From positions 1 to 57,876 of the forward strand of contig JAIXSM010000016.1 of the NCBI GenBank assembly GCA_027484655.1: a DNA stretch of 57,876 nt. The letters run 5' to 3'. Shown one piece after another: positions 44,039 through 51,905 of this stretch; position 1 is the first letter of the stretch, and each line of letters starts with the position of its first letter. The position numbers were made by a program, and so were the translations under genes. Under the pieces are notes generated by a model, which was given only the letters and a program-made list of their open reading frames with translations, had not been told where the DNA came from and did no database searches. This DNA is from Hyphomicrobiales bacterium. Lineage in GTDB: Bacteria > Pseudomonadota > Alphaproteobacteria > Rhizobiales > Beijerinckiaceae.

Positions 44039-44217
44039 TCAGTTGCCGGGCGTGCCCATGGCCTCGCGTGCGGCGGTCACGATTTCGGGCGGCAGCGCGA
44101 ACGCGGCGCGTACGATCTCCGCGACGCGCGCATCCCGACTACGGCTTCGTAGAATTTCGATAACTGACCGTAGTTTTCGCCGACAATCGTGACATGAGTG
44201 ATCTTGGAAAAAGCCAC
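44039..44217 (-). pseudogene. Deletion fusion: VOC N-terminus joined to Bug C-terminus
   Basis: From GTG 44217 with GGGAGG upstream, the frame reads AFSKITHVTIVGENYGQLSK and FYEAVVGM, the start of a VOC protein (compare FAKINHLAISTDYY at 40349). At about 44134 the sequence changes to one that, in another frame, reads RVAEIVRAAFALPPEIVTAA and REAMGTPGN, a Bug receptor C-terminus, ending at TGA 44039. The VOC frame stops at 44077. One deletion has removed the rest of the VOC gene and nearly all of a Bug gene. Confidence 0.75.
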
Positions 44218-44314
44218 GGTTCCCTCCCGGAGCGGCCAGTCCACTTATTGTGCGGCGAGCCATCACCGCCATAAACTATGCGCCCCCTATCACCCACTGG
44301 CAAGACTGCGCTCC

Positions 44315-44419
44315 TTGAGCATTGACTGTTCAAGTGGGTGGCGGTTGGACGCAAGAAAATTCGGGAAAACAAGAAGCAGGAGTGGTCGACCTGATGCAAT
44401 CAGGGCGGCTTCCGCTCTT
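44315..44419. repeat. MITE-like repeat, copy D (degenerate)
   Basis: Fourth copy, 101 bp between GAGC (44317) and GCTC (44417), in the orientation of copy B. The flanking TA pairs have become TT, and the internal palindrome and CCGTCC box carry changes (GACCTGATGCAATCAGGGC). It lies upstream of the collapsed VOC-Bug pseudogene. Confidence 0.75.
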
Positions 44420-44508
44420 GCACCCCGCGCGGTTGACTGAACCGCCGGCCCACGTATCATCGCGCGCAAACAAGCCGTACTGATGCGGTAATAGACGGGA
44501 GGAACGCC

Positions 44509-44646
44509 ATGCGTCGCTGGACTGCCGGGTTGGCGCTTGCCTGGGCATGGGTCGGGACGCCGCTGTGCGGCTTGATTTGCTGCGGCGGCAAGCTCTGCAG
44601 GCGCAGACATCCGTCTCCGGCCTCGACTATACCATGCTCGCGGTGA
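44509..44646 (+). pseudogene. Possible secreted-protein remnant
   Basis: ATG 44509 has GGGAGGAA upstream and starts a signal-peptide-like product (MRRWTAGLALAWAWVGTP), but after 20 codons the frame turns to Cys/Arg-rich nonsense. In another frame the end reads SVSGLDYTMLAVMARN and stops just before tauD-like 44675. I read this as the beginning and end of a deleted gene, possibly another Bug receptor; low certainty. Confidence 0.35.
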
Positions 44647-44674
44647 TGGCGCGCAACTGAGCGGGACGAACGCG

Positions 44675-45544
44675 ATGGGCATTGAGATTGAACCACTGCA
44701 TCCCCTTTACGGCGCGCGCCTGCACGGCGTCGATATCCGCGCGCCGATCGGGGATGAAATGTTCGCGCAGATCAAGGCCGCTATGGCGACCTATGCGGTC
44801 TGCGTCATCGGCCACGATGCGCCGCCAAGCAATGAGGCGCACATCGCGTTCAGCGCGCGCCTTGGGCCGCTTCAGCGCAGCGCGCAAAAGATCGCCGGCA
44901 CGGGCGAGCGCGTGCCGTATCCCGAAATTGTTGACCAGAGCAATCTGGACGAGGTCGGCGAGATCTACGCCGATGACGACCGGCGCCTCGCCTATAAGCG
45001 CGCGAACCGTCTCTGGCACACGGACATGAGCTTTTATGACGTGCGCGCGACGTATTCCCTGCTGTCGGCGCACGCCGTTCCGCCAAGTGGCGCGGAAACG
45101 GAGTTCACCGATATGCGCGCCGTGTGGGATGCGCTGCCGTTGAGCCTCAAGGACGAGGTCGCCGGATTGGTGGCGGAGCATTCCTATTGGCACAGTCGCG
45201 TGCTGGGTGGCGGCCCGGAGCCCACGGAAGAGGAGCGGCGCACGCGCCCGCCCGCCCGCCATCCGCTCGCCCATGTGCACGCACCCTCCGGCCGTACGGC
45301 GCTCTATCTCGCCTCGCATGTGTGCGGCGTGGTCGGCTGGCCTCAAGATCAGGCGCGCAAGCTGCTTGATGAACTCATGAGCTTTGCGACGCAGCCACGG
45401 TTTGTGTACGCGCACCAGTGGCGCCTTGGCGACGTGCTCATCTGGGACAATCTCGCCACCATGCATCGCGCGACGCCCTTCGATGACCGCCTCTACAGGA
45501 GGGACATGCGCCGCACCACATGCCGCGAGCGCGCGCTCGCCTGA
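44675..45544 (+). CDS. TauD/TfdA-family Fe(II)/2-oxoglutarate dioxygenase
   Basis: 289 aa, of the taurine/2,4-D dioxygenase family, which hydroxylates substrates using 2-oxoglutarate and oxygen. The start at 44675 gives IEIEPLHPLYGARLHGVDI, a standard beginning. Iron ligands: His and Asp in LWHTDMSF, distal His in TMHRATPF; the 2-oxoglutarate arginine is in YRRDMRRTTC. TfdA-type enzymes often remove ether or sulfonate groups from aromatic or aliphatic acids, which agrees with the catabolic surroundings. The substrate is unknown. Confidence 0.92.
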   Translation: MGIEIEPLHPLYGARLHGVDIRAPIGDEMFAQIKAAMATYAVCVIGHDAPPSNEAHIAFSARLGPLQRSAQKIAGTGERVPYPEIVDQSNLDEVGEIYADDDRRLAYKRANRLWHTDMSFYDVRATYSLLSAHAVPPSGAETEFTDMRAVWDALPLSLKDEVAGLVAEHSYWHSRVLGGGPEPTEEERRTRPPARHPLAHVHAPSGRTALYLASHVCGVVGWPQDQARKLLDELMSFATQPRFVYAHQWRLGDVLIWDNLATMHRATPFDDRLYRRDMRRTTCRERALA

Positions 45545-45626
45545 CGCACTGCGTCGCAGGGGCGCAAGCTCGCAGGTCCACCACCCGTCCCGTCGCGTAA
45601 ACAACAGCGACTCACGGGGGCATGGC

Positions 45627-46562
45627 ATGGGCGCGCGCGCGGCGATCATCGGGGCAGGCATTGCGGGGCTTACGGCCGCCCGCAGCCTCCAGCAGGCGGG
45701 GGTTGAGGTCGTCGTTTTTGAAAAGAGCCGCGGCCTTGGCGGGCGTATGGCGACGCGGCGCGCCTGCGAACTGCAATTCGATCACGGCGTGCAGTACGTA
45801 TCGGCCAAGGGGCCCGCCTTCACGGAAGAACTGGAGCGCTGGCGGGCTTGCGGAGCGGTAGCGGAATGGTTCGCGGGCGCATTTGTTGGAGCGCCGCGGA
45901 TGACCGCGCCAGCCCGGCTTCTGGGCGAGGGGCTCACGGTCGTGCACGGCGCGCTCGTCGAGCGCGTGGAGCCGCGCGGATCGCAGTGGCTTGTGCACGC
46001 GGGCGACGCGGGCGAACAGACGTTCGACGCTGTGGCGCTCGCAACGCCGGCGCCGCAGGCCGCGCCAATTCTCGCAAGCGCCGGCGTCACGTTCGAGGCT
46101 CTTGAGCGTGTGCAGTTTGCGCCCTGCTGGGCGCTGATGGCGGCCTTTGACGCCGCCGCCTACGATGGCCCGGGCTGGATGGCGCCCGAAGGCGACGTCC
46201 TCGCGTGGCTGGCGCGTGACAGCGCGAAGCCCGGTCGCGACGCGGGTCGCCTCACCTTCACGGCTCATGCCAACGCCGCCTGGTCGCGCCAGCATCTGGA
46301 GGATGCGCCTGACGTGGTTGCGCCGCAGTTGCTGGCTGCGACGCAACGCCTCACAGGCGTGCGCGCCGAGCCTTCGTATCTTAGCGCGCATCGGTGGCGC
46401 TTCGCGCTGGTCGAGCATCCTGCCGGCGAGCCCTTCCTGTTCGACCGGTATCGGCGGATTGGCGCCTGCGGCGACTGGTGCCTCGGCGCACGGGTTGAGT
46501 CGGCGTTCGAAAGTGGCCGCGCCATGGGCGCGGCGGTTGCCGCGGCCCTGGGGGCGTTATGA
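45627..46562 (+). CDS. FAD/NAD(P)-binding oxidoreductase, renalase-like
   Basis: 311 aa. ATG 45627 follows CACGGGGG and leads into AAIIGAGIAGLTAARSLQQA, a dinucleotide-binding fold, then VVVFEKSRGLGGRMATRR and FDHGVQYV as in renalase/amine-oxidase-like proteins. The C-terminus GACGDWCLGARVESAFESG is the second FAD contact. Bacterial renalases oxidise misreduced dihydronicotinamides; that role is possible but not shown. It overlaps the next gene by ATGA. Confidence 0.85.
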   Translation: MGARAAIIGAGIAGLTAARSLQQAGVEVVVFEKSRGLGGRMATRRACELQFDHGVQYVSAKGPAFTEELERWRACGAVAEWFAGAFVGAPRMTAPARLLGEGLTVVHGALVERVEPRGSQWLVHAGDAGEQTFDAVALATPAPQAAPILASAGVTFEALERVQFAPCWALMAAFDAAAYDGPGWMAPEGDVLAWLARDSAKPGRDAGRLTFTAHANAAWSRQHLEDAPDVVAPQLLAATQRLTGVRAEPSYLSAHRWRFALVEHPAGEPFLFDRYRRIGACGDWCLGARVESAFESGRAMGAAVAAALGAL

Positions 46563-46948
46563 CGAACAACAGCAGCGAGTCCCGCAACCTCACCGTCTAC
46601 TTCGATGGTTCATGCCCTCTCTGCCGGGCCGAGATCGGGCACTACCAGCGCCAGAACGGCGCAGACGCGATCTGCTTCCGCGATGTGTCAGCGCCCGAAT
46701 CGTCCGGAGAGCCGGACCTTCCGCGCGAGGCCGCCATGGCGCGGTTTCACGTGCGGCGCAGCGACGGAACGCTCGTTTCGGGCGCGGCCGGGTTTGTGGA
46801 GGTCTGGAAGGCCCTGCCGCGCTGGCGCTGGGCTGCGCGCCTTGCCGGTCTGCCAGGAGTGCTCTGGCTGCTTGAGGCGGGCTATCGGGGCTTCCTGCCC
46901 GTGCGGCCCTACCTGTCCCGGTTGGCGGGGCGTCTGCGTCGCTCCTGA
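46559..46948 (+). CDS. DCC-family thiol-disulfide oxidoreductase-like protein (DUF393)
   Basis: 129 aa. The start of the domain carries the family's YFDGSCPLC motif, with the DxxCxxC-type active-site pattern, followed by a region ending in an amphipathic PGVLWLLEAGYRGFLPVRP, all typical of DUF393. Translationally coupled to the renalase-like gene, so the two may work in one redox process. Convergent with the DUF3429 gene 6 bp away. Confidence 0.88.
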   Translation: MTNNSSESRNLTVYFDGSCPLCRAEIGHYQRQNGADAICFRDVSAPESSGEPDLPREAAMARFHVRRSDGTLVSGAAGFVEVWKALPRWRWAARLAGLPGVLWLLEAGYRGFLPVRPYLSRLAGRLRRS

Positions 46949-46954
46949 TCCCGC

Positions 46955-47404
46955 TTAGGCGATGTAGGCGCCCGCCAGCAGGCTCAGCACGGCGGCCGTG
47001 GTGAGGCGCACCCGCATGGGCGCGAACCAGTCCGGCGCAAACCCGCCGCGCGTGAGTCGCAGGTCATAGACCAGCATCACGACAAAAGCCGGCGCAAGGA
47101 CCAGCAGCGCCGAGCCTACGGGCGCGAGCGCTGCGAAGAACCCGATCAGCGACATCGTCACGCCCACCACCAGAGCCGTATCCGGGCGAGGGGCGGGGCG
47201 CGCGCCCGGCGCGAGCGTCAGTCCCCATGTCACGCCGCCCAAAAACGACAGAATGGCCGCGGCGTAGATCACCAGCGCGCCAAGCGCGAACCCGCGGCCC
47301 GGCGTCACATCGAAAACAGCGGCGATGGCGAGACCGGCGAACGGCAGCACGCCAAGCCAGCCGAGGATGAGCGCGAGACCGCGCACGCGCGTGGCATTGT
47401 CCAT
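46955..47404 (-). CDS. DUF3429 family membrane protein
   Basis: 149 aa with about five TM helices (ALILGWLGVLPFAGLAI, GALVIYAAAILSFLGGVTWG, and others). The GLALILGWLGVLPF and ILSFLGGVTWG motifs match DUF3429, small membrane proteins of unknown function often located near light- or redox-linked genes. No further role can be read from the sequence. Confidence 0.8.
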   Translation of the reverse strand: MDNATRVRGLALILGWLGVLPFAGLAIAAVFDVTPGRGFALGALVIYAAAILSFLGGVTWGLTLAPGARPAPRPDTALVVGVTMSLIGFFAALAPVGSALLVLAPAFVVMLVYDLRLTRGGFAPDWFAPMRVRLTTAAVLSLLAGAYIA

Positions 47405-48265
47405 TCAAGGGTCCAATACAGAGGGATGTTCACGATCGTGTGCGCGGGTGGGCGCGCACCGGCATGGCAAGAGTGCTCGACGCAACACTGGCGCGGCTCT
47501 GTGCATATCGGCTTTCAGGATCGGGATGGTGGAGCCAGACGGAATCAGGAGTGATCATGGGCTTATCCTTTGTTGTGGGCAGTCTGGCAAGGAGATGGGT
47601 GGCCCGTAAAGTAGGTTTAGCCTTTGTCTTGAGTACGGCGGTTCCCCGTCTGTGGCGTGTCTGATTGGTTCTATTTCTTGTTCTTGGCTATAGATCGAAT
47701 GGGCGGCGAAGTTGTTTCGAGGTCCAGCGAGGTCAATAGCCCTGCTTGCGATTGATCTTGCTTCCTTGTGTCGTTGAAGCCCTTGAGGAGTTCCGACGAG
47801 TTCCAGCGGTGCGAACGAAGTGAGGCGCCGTGGAACGAGTCGGAGAACGGATCGGCGATGTGCGAAGCCTGCGCAGCACGAGGCGAGCCGGGCGTATAAT
47901 CAGTCGGGAGCCCTGCCTGATCTGGGTTCAGTCGTCTCCCAACGAGAGCCCATTGCCTTGTTATTTAGACGGGACCTCAGACCTCGTTTCGATCAGGTCT
48001 TTGTTCATTGGCTTGTCGCCTCCTCGTTTGATGAGGTCTCCCGTTTCTGACCTGACCTGAAATTAGTTTTTCGACGGCGAATGGGGTTCTGACAAGCGCA
48101 CGGCTCTCAAGCGGATATACGGAAGAGGCATGCACTTGATGGTGTACCGCATCTCTTCAAACGTCATCACCCCCTAGATAGACATGACGAGCGACTTCAG
48201 AAGAAGATCACGCGGATATGCGATACAAATGGCAAAATCAGCGTCTCTATGATAAATAAGAATGA
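47405..48265. other. Long intergenic region at the start of accessory DNA
   Basis: About 860 bases without a convincing gene. A 35-codon frame at 47557-47664 starts after AGGAGTGATC (product MGLSFVVGSLARRWV onward) but has no relatives I know. A long imperfect inverted repeat lies at 47791-47847 (TCCGAC-N-GTTCCA against TGGAAC-N-GTCGGA). The stretch 47930-48060 is rich in short GACCTC/GAGGTC motifs. Composition drops in GC compared with the left side, so the junction between core and accessory DNA lies here. Confidence 0.4.
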
Positions 48266-48392
48266 GGCCCTGTTGAAGGGCCAGTGCTCTTAGCGGGAGC
48301 GACTTCGAAGCATTCTTTCGCGTGATCATTTTCTGATCCCGCCTCGAAGCAAACCCGCAAGGAGCCGCTAACCCTTGCGGGTTTGTTTTTTT
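48266..48392 (+). promoter_or_regulatory. Leader with hairpin and terminator ahead of the primase-helicase gene
   Basis: A small hairpin GGCCCT-N5-AGGGCC (48266-48282) is followed by GCGGGAG (48292-48298) that can pair with CTCCCGC-like sequence (ATCCCGCC, 48337) and then by a strong intrinsic terminator: AAACCCGCAAGG (48351-48362), 10-base loop, CCTTGCGGGTTT (48373-48384), T-tract. The terminator ends only 20 bases before the ATG with a ribosome site between. Transcripts entering from upstream would therefore mostly stop unless the terminator is prevented, as in antisense-RNA-controlled plasmid replication genes. Confidence 0.6.
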
Positions 48393-48411
48393 AATTCGAG
48401 GTGGAATTATT

Positions 48412-50937
48412 ATGATCGAATATTTTGACGCCCCAGCCGGGGCAGGTAAAACGCGTGCATTGTCCAGATATGCAGACTTTCTAGCGAAAATGGGCAAAAA
48501 GGTCCTCATTGTTCAGCCGACCAAGGTCCTGATCGACAACACCAATGATCACGAGATCAAACCTCTTGATCCAGATTATCCGGTCACACGATTTCACGGC
48601 GATGTGTCCGATAGGGTTATCGTGGAGATCATGAAGCACTTTGGGGCATCCAAGTCTGGGCCCGAGATTATGATGATCACACATGGGGCCTTTCTGCGCA
48701 TTCCTTTCTTCGCAAGTCGAAAGAATTGGGTTGTCATCGTTGATGAGACGCTCGGTGTGGATTGCATCAGTGAATACAACATCCCTGTGTCACATCGACT
48801 AATCACTGACAGGCTGGCGGTCCGAGATACTGGTCCCAAGTATGCACGCTTGATCTGCACAAAGGACTCAAAGGACTGGTGGAAGAATATTGCTCAGAAC
48901 GGCTCTCAGGATGATATCCTGAGACATTTCCAAGAACTCGCCGGGAAACTCACCGACAAGAACTGGGACGTATTCACCTCCTCGACACGATTTGCAGACA
49001 TCGTGGCCAATGGCGGACAAGGTCCGATCACCATTCATGCGGTCCTGAAGCCTAGCATTTTCAGAGGTTTTAAACGCGTCATCGTTGCTTCCGCCTGCAT
49101 GGAAGATACAATGCTGTTCAAGCTATGGTCCGCAAAAGGTGTTAAACTCAAGCCTGCGAGCGGATCACTTCGGAAGAATCTGCGCTACACAGAGCATGAG
49201 AATGGCAAGCACGTTGCGATCCACTACTTTTTAGAATGTGAATGGTCGAAAAGCATCCGAGACAAGTGCGTTGCGTTGAATGGAGTCACTGCGACTGTTG
49301 GGACGCATATTATAGCGGCTGTCCGAAATATGTTCGCCGATCAGGATTTTGCATGGATGGCGAACAAGGATTTGCCCGATAGCGTCTTTGCAGGTCATTC
49401 AGGCGCCATGCGTCTGCCAAACACGCCACACGGACTCAATACCTACCAGCACATCCATAACGTCGTAGTCATGTCCGCGCTCAATCCGCCGCCAAATCAT
49501 TTTTCTTTCCTCTTGGATCAGGGAGTGGAGGGCGAGGAGGTCCGGCGAGCCGTATATCACAGCGCCGTGTATCAAGCCGCCATGCGTATCTCCATCCGCA
49601 ATCCAGCCGACACGACGCCTAAGTCGATTGTGGTCATGGACCAAGGCACGGCTGAATGGCTTGCAGACCTGTTCCCCGGCGCCGCCGTTCAGCAGGCGCC
49701 CGGGTTTTCTGGAATGATCGCCAAGGGCAAGGCCGGTAGGCCAGCCAAATATGCAAGTGGTAAGGACAGGGTCAAGGCCTGCCGCGAGAAGTCGAGGGCG
49801 GAACTGATTGCCCAACTCGAAGCCCTTAACGAGGACTCGTTTACCCAGCAGGACCACAGAGCAATGGCCGACCAGATGTTGGATTTGGCAGGAGTAGATA
49901 TGGGAGAAATGTGTAACGAAATCACTTCTTATAAGGACATTTCGTTACAGAAAACTCGTTTTGGCAGGGGCTCCGCCTTCGCCTCGTTTTACTCGACAGA
50001 CCCCATCTATATCGAGCCAAGTGACGAAGACGAGTTCATCGAGTTCCTGAAGGGATGGCATCAGCAGCGGGTCCCCTCCAAGAAGGAGCAGTTCCTGATT
50101 GCGCCTGCGTACTACGAGCCCGACATCGAGGGCGTTGATACCCGGCGCGGCAGGGCGAATATCCAATACCTGAACGGCATCTGGCTAGACAATGACGGCG
50201 GGGACCTGACGCACGAGGAGTTCGCCCATATGTTCCCGTTTAACCGGGTTGTCGTCTGGAACACCTACTCCTCGACGCCGAAGGCGCCTCGTTGGCGTGT
50301 GTTTATGCCCACGACCCATGCGATGACCGTGGATGTGTACGAAATGGTCATCCGCCAGATCGAAGCCACACTGAAAGCCAATGGCTATGTCCGCAAGGAC
50401 GCGAAGTCGAAGAGCCGGATGGGTCAGAAACACCACGGGTTCGACACCGGTAAGTTCGTCGCAACTTCCGTCTTCTACCTGCCGGGTCAGGCTGCTGATC
50501 CGGCGGGATCGTTCTTCGTGGATTACGCAGGCGAGGAGCGTGGCCCGCTGAATGTTCTCACATGGCTCGATGACTTGATTGTTCGGACGGAGAAGATCGA
50601 GAAGAAGGCGGCTAAAGCGGGCTCGCGCGAGAACGCCCCAGTTCCGCCCCAGACGAATGTCAGTCCTAAGCTCAAACTCCTGCGGGATGGTCTGAAGGCC
50701 TCGCGCCAGAATTACTCGTCAGCACGGCGGGTGGAAGAAGCCATCGACCAGTGGCGGAGCGCCCCCAAGGGTCACGGGCACGCAGAGTTCTTTCGGCTCG
50801 CTGCAAGGCTCAAGGCAGCAGGGATGACGGTAGAAGAGGTGGAGGAGCATCTCCACGCAGAATGCGCCTTTGCGAAATCTCCAGCCAAGCGGCGTTCCGA
50901 GATTAAAGGCATCTGCAAGACCCTTCGTGACCGGTAA
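48412..50937 (+). CDS. P-loop helicase-like/primase-like fusion, plasmid replication type
   Basis: 841 aa; GAGGTGG precedes the ATG. The N-terminus carries Walker A at once (FDAPAGAGKTRAL, Lys13) and a Walker B/DExx box WVVIVDETLG (Asp111-Glu112), with TATVGTHI and PHGLNTYQHI as late helicase-like motifs, so residues 1-480 look like a superfamily 1/2 NTPase. After a basic linker (KGKAGRPAKYASGKDR) the C-terminal half resembles archaeo-eukaryotic-type primase domains: WLDNDGG (Asp593, Asp595), STPKAPRWRVFMPT and FDTGKFVATSVFYLPG. Such fusions serve as replication initiators of plasmids and phage-like elements. Not seen: a clear RepA-type winged helix. Flanked by a controlled leader and a serine recombinase. 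Confidence 0.65.
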   Translation: MIEYFDAPAGAGKTRALSRYADFLAKMGKKVLIVQPTKVLIDNTNDHEIKPLDPDYPVTRFHGDVSDRVIVEIMKHFGASKSGPEIMMITHGAFLRIPFFASRKNWVVIVDETLGVDCISEYNIPVSHRLITDRLAVRDTGPKYARLICTKDSKDWWKNIAQNGSQDDILRHFQELAGKLTDKNWDVFTSSTRFADIVANGGQGPITIHAVLKPSIFRGFKRVIVASACMEDTMLFKLWSAKGVKLKPASGSLRKNLRYTEHENGKHVAIHYFLECEWSKSIRDKCVALNGVTATVGTHIIAAVRNMFADQDFAWMANKDLPDSVFAGHSGAMRLPNTPHGLNTYQHIHNVVVMSALNPPPNHFSFLLDQGVEGEEVRRAVYHSAVYQAAMRISIRNPADTTPKSIVVMDQGTAEWLADLFPGAAVQQAPGFSGMIAKGKAGRPAKYASGKDRVKACREKSRAELIAQLEALNEDSFTQQDHRAMADQMLDLAGVDMGEMCNEITSYKDISLQKTRFGRGSAFASFYSTDPIYIEPSDEDEFIEFLKGWHQQRVPSKKEQFLIAPAYYEPDIEGVDTRRGRANIQYLNGIWLDNDGGDLTHEEFAHMFPFNRVVVWNTYSSTPKAPRWRVFMPTTHAMTVDVYEMVIRQIEATLKANGYVRKDAKSKSRMGQKHHGFDTGKFVATSVFYLPGQAADPAGSFFVDYAGEERGPLNVLTWLDDLIVRTEKIEKKAAKAGSRENAPVPPQTNVSPKLKLLRDGLKASRQNYSSARRVEEAIDQWRSAPKGHGHAEFFRLAARLKAAGMTVEEVEEHLHAECAFAKSPAKRRSEIKGICKTLRDR

Positions 50938-51109
50938 GCGGTCCCAGATGGATCAACGGGAGCGGTTCGACACGAGCCGCTCCTGTCATCGAGAGATTTG
51001 GGCTTCAACGCGGAGTGCGGATCATCCGCCGGGAAAGTTCCTAAAGATCGTTCCCGGCGATCCCAACAAAATGATTTCGACGAAGTGAAAATCGATTTCC
51101 TACGACACT

Positions 51110-51134
51110 GGCCCCGGGGCGCTGCTTCGGGGCC
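51110..51134. terminator. Hairpin between convergent primase-helicase and recombinase genes
   Basis: GGCCCCG and CGGGGCC pair around an 11-base loop, directly before the recombinase stop codon. No T-tract, but position between two convergent genes makes a shared transcription stop likely. Confidence 0.5.
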
Positions 51135-51135
51135 A

Positions 51136-51714
51136 TCATCTTCCGCCGGACTCCAGCCCTGTGCGCCCACCCGGAAACGCACGGTAGATGGTCCCGATGG
51201 ATACGCCCATCTGCTGCGCGATCTCCCCGACGGTCATCTCGCCGGTGGAGAGGAGTGTTCTGGCCACCTCTACCTTCTGGCCGACGAGACTGCGGGGCCG
51301 TCCCCCCGTCCTGCCGCGCGCCCTAGCAGCCTCCAGCCCGGCTCTGGTCCTTTCTCTGAGCAGTTCCACCTCGAACTGATTCAACGCTGAAAACAGCGTG
51401 AACACGAACCGTCCCTGCGCCGTCGTCGTGTCTATCGTCTCGGTCAAGGACTTCAGGCCTATCTGCCGCGCATCGAGGTCCTGCACCAGATCGAGGAGAT
51501 GACGTATCGAGCGCCCGATCCGTGACAGGCTGTAGACGACGATCACATCGCCCGCCCTCGCTTCATCCACCATCCGTTGCAGGACAGGCCTGTCCGCCTT
51601 CAGCCCCGACGCCGTCTCCTCATAGACCCGCTCCACGCCCGCCTTCCTCAGCGCGTCGATCTGCAAGGCATGATCTTGACCTTCCGTTGAGCAACGCGCG
51701 AAACCTAAAAGCAT
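51136..51714 (-). CDS. Serine recombinase (resolvase/invertase family)
   Basis: 192 aa from ATG 51714 (GFARCSTEGQDHALQIDAL). The catalytic serine lies in ARCSTEGQ; normal members have YARVSTxxQ, so Val is Cys here but Ser is kept. Arginines in VIVYSLSRIGRSIRHLLDL, then GRFVFTLFSALNQFEVELLRERT complete the active fold. The C-terminal helix-turn-helix is MTVGEIAQQMGVSIGTIYR. These enzymes resolve or invert DNA at paired short sites. It lies just outside the left arm of a 126-bp inverted repeat, an arrangement expected for an invertase or resolvase and its site. Confidence 0.92.
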   Translation of the reverse strand: MLLGFARCSTEGQDHALQIDALRKAGVERVYEETASGLKADRPVLQRMVDEARAGDVIVVYSLSRIGRSIRHLLDLVQDLDARQIGLKSLTETIDTTTAQGRFVFTLFSALNQFEVELLRERTRAGLEAARARGRTGGRPRSLVGQKVEVARTLLSTGEMTVGEIAQQMGVSIGTIYRAFPGGRTGLESGGR

Positions 51715-51779
51715 CCACCCTCCCAAAACTCATCGTCGCGCTGCACTTTCGACACACCCGTTTCGGTAGACAGTTTTGA

Positions 51780-51905
51780 GACTCTCAAAAGCCGTCGTCG
51801 GGCGCCGTTTCGAGAGAGTGTGGGGACCATCCCGAAAATGATCGTTTTCGAAAGCGATCACGCAACACGAACCAGACCAGCCTCCTCGGGGTCAAACCGC
51901 GTCGG
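51780..51905. repeat. Inverted repeat, left arm
   Basis: 126 bp that recur in opposite orientation at 57751-57876. The inner 85 bp (51821-51905) are identical; the outer 41 bp are similar but diverged. The arm includes the last 16 codons of the PcfJ-like gene and its downstream palindrome CGAAAATGATCGTTTTCG. At its outer edge is TTTTGAG-ACT-CTCAAAA (51774-51790), a perfect inverted repeat 60 bases from the recombinase start. Confidence 0.9.

Noticed and set aside
48174-48329. 51-codon minus-strand frame in the leader of the primase-helicase gene
   Set aside because: It has a weak ribosome site and no recognised motif; it could equally be an accident over a structured leader. Kept only as a hint for antisense transcription.
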